A DNA stretch of 64,000 bases, taken from contig CACVBU010000236.1 of the NCBI GenBank assembly GCA_902728285.1, positions 637,638-701,637 on the forward strand, written 5' to 3'. Origin of the DNA: Clytia hemisphaerica. Lineage: Eukaryota; Cnidaria; Hydrozoa; Leptothecata; Clytiidae. The notes below the pieces were generated by a model. The model made no database searches and was not told the origin of the DNA. It worked only from the letters and a program-made list of their open reading frames with translations. Shown piece by piece: positions 23,249 to 51,913 of the stretch (position 1 is the first letter of the stretch; every line of letters starts with the position of its first letter). Made by a program: the position numbers and the translations under genes.

Positions 23249-24235
23249 ATGATAACCAGTAACCAGTCAACATTTTTGTCATGTGCGACGTTGGCAAATG
23301 ATACCTACCAGAGCACTGACAAGGTCCATATCGATGCTCTGTCAGGTAAAGTTGTTGGAGCGATCGGCTTCACCTATGCAATCGAGCACTCGGTCATTCT
23401 CATTACAATTCTATCATCTCCAAGACTTCGAGGTAACAGAACAAACCAGATGTTAGTGAACTTAAATATAGCATATATTTTCACTGGTCTTGTCAATTTC
23501 ATACCCATTATACGACCAACAATAAACTTAACCTTTCTGCAATTCCCAGGCTATTGTTACAGTAATGCAGCTTTGGCTTTGCTCAGTATCGATCGCACTA
23601 TCTTTATTAGACGGCCATATTTGTATCAAAGGTTGACGCGGAGGTATGACTTGATTATGCTACTGGTTACTTTAGCATGCCTAGGTGTGCCCCTAGCCTT
23701 ACAGCTGATCCAACAGTTCTCGAAGACAACATACAAAGCTCAGACTGACGGTTCTTTCCTGATCAAGATAGTTGGGACACTAACCATAATGATCATCTTA
23801 ATCGTATCAAACGTCATGATCTTCGTTACTCTTCAGCGACATAAAAAAGCCATTCAAAGTCAAGAAAATGTGAGAAATGTAGCACGACAACAAGCACGAC
23901 AGGAAACCGGTACATCCACCCGACGACGAAATTACAAATTCACAAAAAAAGACATTCTAACATTTTATCTTTGCTTTGGATGTGCTTTCACTTTCGTTTT
24001 GTTTTGGTTACCCGTTGTCTTAGCCAACATCATGGAATATTTTTTCAGGTGCCAGGTCACTTTTTATAGAGCGACCCTCATCCCCGTTGGAATAAACCCG
24101 ATATCGGATGGTATCATACTGGCATGGTTTAATAGGGATTTTCGGGATGTTTTGAAAAGGAAATTGTCAAGACAACAGACAAGAGTAGTGAAGCCCGTGA
24201 GCTACCGCCCAGGCGAAGAAATTACAACAATGTAG
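23249..24235 (+). CDS. Rhodopsin-like (class A) G protein-coupled receptor, short TM3 region
   Basis: Single exon of 328 residues. Sequons at N5, N17 and N93. TM1 about 33-56, TM2 67-88, TM4 134-155, TM5 171-194, TM6 236-258 and TM7 270-293. DRT (115-117) stands for DRY, FWLP (252-255) for CWxP and NPISD (283-287) for NPxxY. Between the only extracellular Cys (103) and R116 there are 13 positions, whereas class A receptors have 25 between C3.25 and R3.50, so TM3 may lack about 12 residues or Cys103 is not C3.25. ICL3 is basic (RHKK, TRRR). It resembles amine/melatonin-like orphan receptors expanded in cnidarians; the ligand is unknown. Confidence 0.82.
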   Translation: MITSNQSTFLSCATLANDTYQSTDKVHIDALSGKVVGAIGFTYAIEHSVILITILSSPRLRGNRTNQMLVNLNIAYIFTGLVNFIPIIRPTINLTFLQFPGYCYSNAALALLSIDRTIFIRRPYLYQRLTRRYDLIMLLVTLACLGVPLALQLIQQFSKTTYKAQTDGSFLIKIVGTLTIMIILIVSNVMIFVTLQRHKKAIQSQENVRNVARQQARQETGTSTRRRNYKFTKKDILTFYLCFGCAFTFVLFWLPVVLANIMEYFFRCQVTFYRATLIPVGINPISDGIILAWFNRDFRDVLKRKLSRQQTRVVKPVSYRPGEEITTM

Positions 24236-24281
24236 CCTGTATTCACTCACAACAAATTTTCAAATCTCAGCAAAGAGGAAA

Positions 24282-24426
24282 GTACTGAAAATATTGCCCT
24301 CGGTCAACGCAACAACCTCGCAAGCTCGGTCGTTACTTGACCTCGGGCAATATTTCTCAGTACAGCCCTCACTAACCGGTCATTATTGTATTAGTACAGC
24401 CCTCACTAACTGGTCATTATTGTATT
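24282..24426. repeat. Palindrome plus 34-bp tandem duplication behind the GPCR
   Basis: GTACTGAAAATATTGCCCTC at 24282 is mirrored to 24363. The right arm runs into two direct copies of a 34-bp unit beginning AGTACAGCCCTCACTAAC (24359-24392 and 24393-24426). A small MITE-like hairpin in the presumed 3' UTR, starting 46 bp after the stop. Confidence 0.6.
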
Positions 24427-26072
24427 AGTGTTGATGCCAAAAGGTGTTTTTCAAGTTTGGAAAAGAATTAATGTGGCCTAAAAAAAGAGAAGTTTGACCT
24501 ACAAATAGATCTCTGCAAGAAATATTTAGAGTAAAACTAAATCAAGAATTGTGGTCAGGATATATAGGATATTCAGGGGGAAAAAGAAAATTAAGGGAAA
24601 CATACCTTTTTTCTTCCTTCCGAATAAAACAACAAAAAATGATTTCCCAATCCAACACAACCCTTATCGTTTCTTCGGATTTTTGTTAATATTTTTTTTA
24701 ATTCTTTTTTCACTGAAACATAAAAAATATTGTATGTTTCAAATAACTAAAGTTAACTAAAAATTTCCTTTTTAAATAATATCGTTTGCTTACTCATCAA
24801 TTTTGATTTATAAGCTTTTTCACATTGAACGGACACATATGTGGAGCAAGATCGGGCAAAAAGAGGAATTTTTTGCTTATATCAGCATAATATAACAATA
24901 GGCAGACATCGTCCTGATATGAAACATGTGTCCGATAGGAAGCGGGAACACTTATGTAAAAATTTAACCTTTAATTAAAAAAAGAATGACCCACGACACT
25001 GATGGCTGTGTCAAAAATGATTGGTGTGTTGTTTTGACACTCTACATAAAGCAACAAAATATATAAAATTTCAGGGAATTATTCATTCTCTCGAGTTGTA
25101 AGCTATTTGAAAGATTGAAAAACAAGTATTAGAAATTGAGGCTTGATTTGTTCCATATTGCATATAATAATTTTCGGTACCAATTCAAAGCTTCTAACTC
25201 GTCAGACCACTGAACCAAATTTAGGAATTTTTGATACGAATTTTAATTTTTGAAGGTGTCAACGAAAACTATTTTGAGTTCGTTGCAGTAATAAACATCA
25301 CGAATAACAAAATACAATTTTCATATTAGGATTTCTATTAGGGCAGGGATTAGATCGTTTTCGATCATTAGAATAATTAATATCACACCCCTTGTTTTAT
25401 TAAATCCTGTTAAATTTCCATGTAATTACTATCTATTTACAAAATACACTTTACTAAACTTTTTTTTCTTAAATAAAAAATAAAACTTGTTGGTAATAAA
25501 AGTTGTAATATTTCATCTAAACAAAACATTCGCAAAAGGAGGGAAAAGTAGAAAAAAGCTATTTCATTATATTCACCTTATTACAGTTAGGAGGCCATCT
25601 TCCGTAAAAAATTGTAGTTCAAAATAAAAACATCCCTTAACAGGGAGGTAACCATTTCGGGAGGTATCCGTGCATCGTCAATATTAGAGAAACCCTTGCT
25701 AGGGAGACGAAAGCGGGTTTCTTAAAGATAAATTTCCACTTTTTAGCTAAAAACAGTTATTTCTGGGATGAGAAACAGAAAAAAAGTGTCAAAATTAACG
25801 AGGAGCGCCCCCTCCAAAAGGGACCAGTGGAGGAGGATTGTCCCCTACCAACATACTACTGATATCAAGACAAGTTCAACCAGACTTTGATTAGTCAGCG
25901 CTTTTTCACAATCTGTCAACAGCTGCTGTCTGCAGCCACTTTATTTTCAGGTTCTCAGCGAGCTGAAAAAAAAATTAATCCAGTCTTCAAATGAAAAGGT
26001 ACCCTTGATCCAAAAGTGAAAAACTTTCATGATCACCTGCATCAGAACTCTCTCGTCATGGAGTTGCAAGGA
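24427..26072. other. Intergenic sequence between the GPCR and the PACS stop codon
   Basis: No reading frame or repeat I can support. The part next to 26073 should be the PACS 3' UTR on the minus strand. Confidence 0.3.
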
Positions 26073-44020
<17,948 letters not shown>

Positions 44021-46321
44021 CGCGAAGAAAAATTTTTAGCCGTCTCATAAGAGTGTTTAAGTCGGCTCTTGAGGGCCGGGCGTACTTCAAGGCACCCGGT
44101 GGAAGGTGCTCGTCTATGCCTTTCTCAAAATGAATCATCACATCGCTTAATCTTTATTTTCACTTTTGAGTAATTCTATTTAAAAGTAAAAAAGGAGGAA
44201 AAGTAAAATTTCGGAGGGAGAACCACATCCAACCATATCTTAATTTGAGAAGAGACAAAAGAAAGATATTCAACAAAGTCTAAACACTTCTTCCGTTCGT
44301 TCCCTCACGTTATTGTTATAAAATATTTCTTCCAAACCTCTGCGTCAAGGAGCCTTTTTATTATGGCTTTTTCACTTAAAGTTTTCACATCTCTCTAAAA
44401 ATAATTTTTATTTTTGTGACGAGTTGAAAAAAAAACAAAATGCCAGAGCAGAAGAGAGTGAAATACACGATGCACCTTGTCACGGAAAAAAAAGAGTGAA
44501 AGTGAAAAACAAATCCGAGAATTATCTTTCCTTTAAGATCGGTTTCCTCCTGTGAAATATATTCTGAAAATAACCCAATTGTTTCAAAATACTCCGAGCG
44601 TTTTTAAAAAGGGCAGAAAAAAAGTGAAAAAGGGCAGAAAATGTAGCAATACAACCTTTCTTAATAGCTCTTAAAAATACTGATTGTTTGGGCTCTGTTT
44701 TAAGTAAATCAAACATTAAGATTTTTTCTTTGACTTCCCCATGAATGAAAATTCGAACTTGGATAGCTCCATACCGCACAAAACATCCAAGCGCGACACT
44801 AAAAAATCGAACGTAGCGGTCGGCGTGGATGTAACCGAAGCAAACCATAACACAGACATAACCCCTGCGGGTATACAAAGTCTTACACAAAGCCCAGCAA
44901 GGACTCACAAACAAAGACTGATTCCCCTGTTCATGTTGGGTAATAATTTTTTAACATATCGTGAAAAAAAAAACATAGAAAACAACAAAAAAGGGAAAAG
45001 TACATTGAAAAAAAAAACATATAGAAGAAATATAGATAAAACAAGAAGAAAAGGAAAAAGAAATCATTAAAATTTCGGAGGGAAAAATGGGGTCCGCAAA
45101 GAGAAAATATGAGGGATATTGGACCTTCTATACAAAAAAGGAAGATGAAAGAACAACTATTTTCAAAAAAAGTATATTGATAAAAAATTCATTAAAGGTA
45201 TCAATTGACTAGTTGCTCAAGACCAAAAATAAGGAAGAGGAAAGCTAAAGGAACAAAACCGAGAAAAAAAGATTGAAGATTAAGATTATCAACTTTTCTA
45301 CAGGTCACCTGCCGCCTACGAATGAAATATATTTACTTTTTTGCGTTTCTTTTGATGTTTGTACCAATTAAGTAAGAGCCTCTTTTTTCGATATTCATCA
45401 TATAGAAACAGATTGATAAAAAAGGGAGTAAACAAAACATTCCTGGTTATTTTTCTAAACAATTCAATTCAAAAAAGGATTGTATCAGTTTTCAGACCAG
45501 AAATTGTGCCTTTATAAAAAGTTTTTAAAGGTCGTACTGCATATTAACATTCTATTGATAGTGAATGTTTACTTTAAATTACATAATATTGTTGAAATAT
45601 ATCAATCAATTATGGATTTGATCTTTTAACAGTCATCTAATTAGGGGCCAGTAGTCTTCTAATTTACTGAAAATCGAGATCTTTCATTTCAAATTGAAAA
45701 GAATTATTTTAAAATGGAGATCTGGTTCGAGTGTTTGGTTAAGATTCAAATTTTAAGCATTTCAACCGACGCTTGTAATAACCTCCCAAAAAAATTTTTC
45801 ACTCAATCAAAATATTGTTTTTTCGGTAATTAATTAGTATTTCGCATATATTGTATATTTAACAAAGTTTTAGTACCAAAATCTCTAGTGAAAATCTGTT
45901 TTTCATTTTTTATCTCTTTTTTAAATCCCCTTTAAATCCAGGAAGAAAATGTAATTGAAATTGAAAACACTGATAGATTAGAACTTGTGTGAGATTGATT
46001 AAATTCCATTGGAAGAAATTATCATGCTTTCGAAAAGGATAATATTCAGATTACTTATCTTCAAAATTAAGCATAACAAAAAAGAATACTGACTCTCCTT
46101 CTTCTCATCCCGGAGCTTGACTAACTCACATACCACAAAAGAAGTACCCTAAAGCGGGAGAGCTATCATAAATTGGTACGAAATACAAATAGTTTACAGT
46201 TTGACAAAAGAAATTCCCTTTCAAAGAGATCACTATTTGGTCTAGCCTTTCCCTTAAAACTTTGCCTGCGAAGCAAAACAAAACAAAAAAACTCGTTTCT
46301 CAACCGCAAAACAAAACAAAC
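44021..46321. other. Presumed PACS 5' region and intergenic sequence
   Basis: 44060-44130 is locally GC-rich and could be the PACS promoter or 5' UTR. A plus-strand open frame of 109 codons at 44741-45070 (hydrophilic, Lys/Asn-rich, no motif) is not supported by any family resemblance. The rest is AT-rich without recognised content. Confidence 0.3.
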
Positions 46322-46737
46322 CAGGGGGGGTCGGTACTAAAATCTAAGACACATATCTTACTATACTAATCGAGTTCATGAAAAATTTTTGTAACGCTAG
46401 CCCAGCATTAAGAGACATCTCCGTCTATCACGGGCTTCGCATAGCCGTAAGAGTATACGGATATAGGTAATCTGTTAGCGTTTTGGGGAGAAGTCGTTGC
46501 AGTGTAAATCTTTCGCAAACAAACTTTCCCGTGGAAATAATTGACGTTTTTTGTTTTTTTGGGACCCTTGGTTCACAAGGTACTAGCCAGTGCCTTCCCA
46601 CAAATCAAATTTTTTCTTTGTTAAATCGCCATAAAAAAGCGGTTTTCGTCTAACAGGCTAACAAGGTACCTGTTGACCGCAAAAATTCCAAAATTCGCGA
46701 ATTGACCGTTGACAAAATTAGGGGTAAAGGGACCAAA

Positions 46738-47430
46738 TGACGTCACAGATTTGAGAAAAGCTTCAAAATGCGATATCTCGAGTTTGAGAAGGAGTTGGGA
46801 AGTCGTTGACCCCTCATTGGATCGAGAATTCTATGGGGAATAAGATGGGAGGGGTTATTAGGCTTAAAAAAGGCTTGGAAATTTGGCTGATTTTTTCAGG
46901 CTTTTTCACTTGATGACGTCATCAAAACAGGAAAGATGCGATATCTCGAGATTGGAAAGGAGTTAGGAGATGGTTGACTCCTCATTGGATCGGAAATTTA
47001 ATGGAGAATAAGTTGGGAGGGGTAAGAGTGGGTATATAGAGACTTTCGAAATTAAATATATTCAAATTGAGGCATCTTAGGTCCGATGACGTCATCAAAA
47101 ACTGAAAAATACAATATCTAGAGTTTGAGAAGGATTTAAGCAACGATTGACCCCTCATTGGATCGGAAATCATCATGAGAATATATTTGGTCAATGAAGA
47201 AATAGTTACAGTAGAGTGAAAAGTTTATTACAAATTCGATGACATCATTTAGAGCCCAAATGACGTCACAAAACATTAAAATGCGATTTATCGAACTTCA
47301 ATCAGCTATAAGTGATAATATTTCGTTCTTTGGGATTAGAATTCAAGCTTATTACCGTCCCCCACCGTCCAAAGGGCTTTTGATGTGTTCAACAACACTC
47401 TACTCGGCGGGTGCGACGCCGGGTGACGGG
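46738..47430. repeat. Divergent tandem repeat, period about 174 bp, each unit led by TGACGTCA
   Basis: TGACGTCA occurs at 46738, 46914, 47087 and 47261, each followed by a purine-rich stretch, GCGATATCTCGAG-like sequence and CCTCATTGGATCG. The units have drifted in the second half. The array is internal to the 46322-48645 element. Confidence 0.7.
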
Positions 47431-47431
47431 G

Positions 47432-47730
47432 CGTTTATGAAAAATGTGTGTAACGCAAAATGGTAGCTGAGCTGTTATTCTCAAATTTTACCAAAGGGGT
47501 TGATTCCAGTATGAAAGAGGGATTTCGTGCAGTTTTAAGACAAAAAATCTTATTGTCTTTCGAAATTAGCTATGACTATCTTACTATACTAAATGTGTTT
47601 ACGAAAAATGTGTGTAACGCAAGATGGTAGCTGAGCTGTTATTCTCAAATTTTGCCAGGGGGTTGATTCCAGTATGAAAAAGGGATTTCGTGCAGTTTTA
47701 AGACAAAAAATCTTATTGACTTTCGAGAAA
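47432..47730. repeat. Tandem duplication, period about 165 bp
   Basis: GAAAAATGTGTGTAACGCAA at about 47438 recurs near 47602, and the following 120 bp (GGTAGCTGAGCTGTTATTCTC, GGGATTTCGTGCAG) are nearly identical. A third partial start lies near 46365-46400. Confidence 0.75.
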
Positions 47731-48652
47731 GTAGTTGATGATACGTCGTGGTTTTAATTTTGTGTTTAAAATTTCACTTTCATCTATAATTGAGCACGAA
47801 AATTAGCACTACCTTCCGATAATTATTCAAAAATCATGTAACGTAAATTTTCGAATTTTAGAAGGCGTGGCACTTTCTACGCAAAAGTTAGTGAAATTTG
47901 ATTTTTTAAATAGTAAATGCACAGGTAAAAAAACGGAGGTCTTCCGCGCGAGAAGTGGATATAAAATGTTGTCCCGTATGTTTGGGTATATCCATGATTG
48001 TTTTGAAATCAAAGTATTTTATTATTTGGTCTTTTAAAGCGCGTCATTTTGCCCTTAAATTCGTACATACAACATTATTTTCTTTTCCATTCTTATGCAC
48101 TGATGATACATTTGACGCTCTCAATTTGACGTTTTACTGCTTAATAAGTCCCCTTTTTCGATTAAATTGAAATCGCCTTCAAGCTTCCGGAAGAAACTCT
48201 CATAATTGACAGTTTACTGTTTACTAAGCTAATTTTATGGTGAAGATTTCAAGTCATATTCTCACATTTAATTTGAAGCATAGAAAGGTATTTACGAGAA
48301 ATCTTCCAACTACTCGATATACTCCCGTGGTTGATGAAAACTAATTCGAAAATCAAATTCCTCTTAAAAGTAAAGTTAGAGAGCATCAGCAATATCATCT
48401 TTATCATCTTATATGGAAAGTTTTTTTTTTTTTTCATTTTGCCTAAAATGCCTCGGTCAATAGTTAAATTTCCTAAAATTTGGTGATTTTTAGTACTCAT
48501 GTACTAAAATTTTTCTTAAATTTCTTGAAGATCCCACCTAATTTTAGTACACATGGTACTAAAATGCTTTAAAGCTTCTTTTGTAATACCACCATGTCAC
48601 TAAAAGTCATGATGTCTGAAATTTTAGTACCGATCCCCCCCCCTGAACAAAC

Positions 48653-50684
48653 TCGTTTTTCAACGAGCAATTTTTGCACCCAATGTCAGCAAGCAATCTT
48701 CTGCTCTGGCTCCTGGGACCAAAATGCCAGCTACACCAAACGAATATCTGACTATTTGCCAACAGAAAATATAAGCTTTTTGATGGCAAGAGTCTAATGT
48801 CCTTTGAATTTCTTGTGTGGTCATAAAATAGGGCAAATCTGGCAAAATATTATTTTGTATTGACCGCATCAAGCACAAACTAACTTTATTATTTGAACGC
48901 CTAAATTTTTACCAATAGTAAAAAAAAGTCAATATATGGTATCACCAACGATAATATCAAGAAAATTTTATTTGAGAACCAAATTTGGATACTTTGAAAA
49001 TCGGCCAAAAAATTACATGATTTAGCAAAATTTTGATTTCTTAGCTTGCCCCATATTCAAAATTTTTCTTCCTCTCTTTATACCATTGTTGAAAATAAAT
49101 GTTGAAACAGTGCTCGATAGACTGGGTAGAGCTTTGATACATGGTATCTTCCTATCTTTATAAATTATAGCTGGGTATATAAGTATAATGTATTTCATAG
49201 ACTTCTTCGTCCGAGGCAAAAGCATATTACCATATACTACCGGGCCACTTAATCGCGCCATCCAGTCTCAAAAAGCTTTAAGTGGACCCTGTATTTCAGG
49301 ACTGTTTTAAAAATTCCCAAAATGTTAAAGTTTGTCTAAGCTGGATCTGAAATAATGAACACAATTTTGAGAGCTTTTTAATAAATTATCAGTGGGGAAG
49401 AAAAGGCATCGAAGAACTCCCACTGACATTGGATAACAAGGAGAAAGGAGAAAGGTCATACAAAAAACTGCAAATGACACCTTTTCTGTCAATACTAAGA
49501 ACTACAAGAACACATAGTGTGGAAAGGGGTCTGACCCCCTTCTTGGCATACCATAACATGTCATTTTTACCTACTTTCAAAGATTAAATTGAAAATTTGT
49601 CCTTCACTCAATCTGATTGGATATCAACAGATCCTAAAAGAAGGTGCTAAACACAAAAAGTGCGATATTTGCCTCAAATATTCAAAAGTTTGGCAAAACT
49701 TGTTAATTGTCCCTGGTAGAGCTGTCTAGTTTCAGGAGGAAAAATAAAAAAACACCGTGATTTGCAAATTAACGAGTTGAATATGGTAATACCTGAAATC
49801 AAAGTCAAATTATCATCAAACAATATTTTCTTTAGGGTTGGCCCATTCTTCTGCCGGTTTTGACTGGTCTGTTACTTTCCCTTTCCAAAAATTTCAATTT
49901 CACCAATGCTAAATAAATAGCCAGCAAAAGCGAGTATACAATTTGTTGTCTTTTTTAAACAATTGCAACATAGACAGAAATGAAAATAAGATGATTAATA
50001 GGCAGCACCATGGTAAAGCTATGATCACTTCTTGCATTTTTCACTTGAGAAAATGATTGACAGATTAAAAGTCTATTCAGCCATGAGGGCGTTGAAAGAT
50101 GCTCATTAGGTTAAGTCCACAGCCCAGCTGGCATGTATGTTTTTAAAATGGTAGTATTTACTTTAATTAAATTAATGGTTACACCAAACAAATAATTGAT
50201 TTGACCTTTTTTGAAACTTTTTTGTTTTCATTCAAAATAACCGGACGTCGATTAGAGAATTAAAGAACGCCCGTTGCCTAACTGCATAACGCCCAATGGG
50301 ATTAACAAATAACGAGTGTGTAACTTGCCACCTGAGTGACGTCAAACGCTCCATTGTATTATCACTAATTTTGTCTTCTTTGTTCCAGAGATTTGTGTGT
50401 GTTCCACCAGGCTAGCTCTAAAGCTCTAAAACAGCATCTAATAACATGAAAACCAGAATATGATTCTCCAATGGGAATCAAAACTATAAAGTGCACTTAC
50501 AAACATTAATATGTAAGATCTAATAAAATTAATAACGGCACTGTCATCATTGACAATAAAACAAAAGGATTTTATGTCAAGAGCCTTGTAAACATTCCAA
50601 CAACTTTCATCGAAATGATTTATCAAAGCTAAGTCTACCATTTTTAACGTGGTCCAAGGGTTGAGCCGAGAACACTTGCAGAAC
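48653..50684. other. Intergenic stretch with one dispersed repeat copy
   Basis: At 49195-49290 an inverted copy of the repeat at 59205-59290 is present (shared CGCGCCATCCAGTCT and TACTACCGGGCCACTT). Otherwise I see no gene or structured repeat. Confidence 0.4.
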
Positions 50685-50857
50685 GCTCGCAGAACACCCG
50701 CAGAACACCCGCAGAACACCCGCAGAACACCCGCAGAACACCCGCAGAACACCCGCAGAACACCCGCAGAACACCCGCAGAACACCCGCAGAACACCCGC
50801 AGAACACCCGCAGAACACCCGCAGAACACCCGCAGAACACCTGCAGAACACCCGTGC
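50685..50857. repeat. 11-bp minisatellite, about 15 copies
   Basis: Unit GCAGAACACCC repeated head to tail with one-base changes at both edges. Because 11 is not a multiple of 3, all frames cycle and stay open on both strands, which gives spurious reading frames. Confidence 0.95.
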
Positions 50858-51913
50858 GGGTGAAAAACTTTAATCTGTCAGTCATTTTCTCAAGCAGAGT
50901 ACACAAAGTGATTCTAGCTTTACCATAGTGCCGTGGATCATCAGTGGATCATCAGTGGATAGTATTCAATTATCATTATACCTTTATTTTCATTCCTAGA
51001 ACTTTTGCAAAAAAAAAGGAAGAATAGAAAAGTTGTATTTTTTACTGCTCTATTCACATACTGAATTTGAAAGATCTTCTATGTGGCTTTTTATTGCAAA
51101 CTTCAAAAAACAGATTTTTGTCCCGCTTTTGCTTGCGTGTCGCGTGTCCCGCTTAAGTCAGCTTAAGTGCTTGCGTGCAGCATATGATACAAAGTCCAAA
51201 TATGTATTTCCCATAATTTTTGTATGAAGAGTTAAGCCTATACTGATTTTTTTCATAGTTCAATTTAAAAGCCTACTCGGTGCGAAAGAGAAATTGTGTA
51301 TTTTTAACGTCAAAAAATGCAAGCTGCTATCAAATGAGACTGACTCATTATTCATTGATGGAGAAGAAGTTGAACACGTTGCCAAATTCATCCTTCTCGG
51401 ATCTGTTGTGCCTGAAGTTAGCGATGATGTGTTAAGAAGAATAGCCCTAGCCTAGCAGCTGCCTTTGGCAAACTAAAGAAAAATGGATGGTCAAGAAACG
51501 ACTTATCTCTACGAATCAAATCGAGGCTCTTTTACACACTCATCATACCAATAGCAATATATGCCTGTGAAACTTGGTCTTTAAAGAAAAAAGATAATAC
51601 GTCAAAACATTCAGTCTTCCAAAACGACTGCCTCAGAATCATGGCTGGGAAATGCAGAATTGACAGAACAAAAATAGTAGATTTAAAGCGTACTCTTGGT
51701 GTCAAGATGAACTGGTTTGGTCACATCGCAAGAAGAGACCCCAATATCAACTTTGTGCACAAGGCTTATAAAGCGTGATTTTAAGGAAAACATGTGATAC
51801 TTTTTGGACCTACCTGGTTATGCATTTAACACATATATAATTGATATCTACATAAGCGTGACCATTAAACAATCATTCAGAACACAAATAATGACAATCT
51901 ATTAAAATAGTCG

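Larger units (their letters stand above)
46322..48645. mobile_element. 2.3-kb TIR element with 7-bp target duplication, non-coding
   Basis: The ends CAGGGGGGGTCGGTACTAAA and the mirrored TTTTAGTACCGATCCCCCCC are flanked by AACAAAC at 46315-46321 and 48646-48652. CAGGGG ends with a 7-8-bp duplication fit hAT-like elements. Inside are two tandem arrays (46738-47430 and 47432-47730) and no transposase. A shorter relative is at 9269-9811. Confidence 0.75.

Noticed and set aside
24827-24940. Possible TIR element with CGGACACAT ends
   Set aside because: Only nine mirrored bases and no target duplication; too weak to list.
44741-45070. 109-codon Lys/Asn-rich frame
   Set aside because: No family resemblance; second half is poly-Lys low complexity in an AT-rich region.
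50438-50906. Cys-rich and Arg/Thr/Pro-rich repeat proteins
   Set aside because: An 11-bp minisatellite read in different frames; no start context or flanking coding signal.
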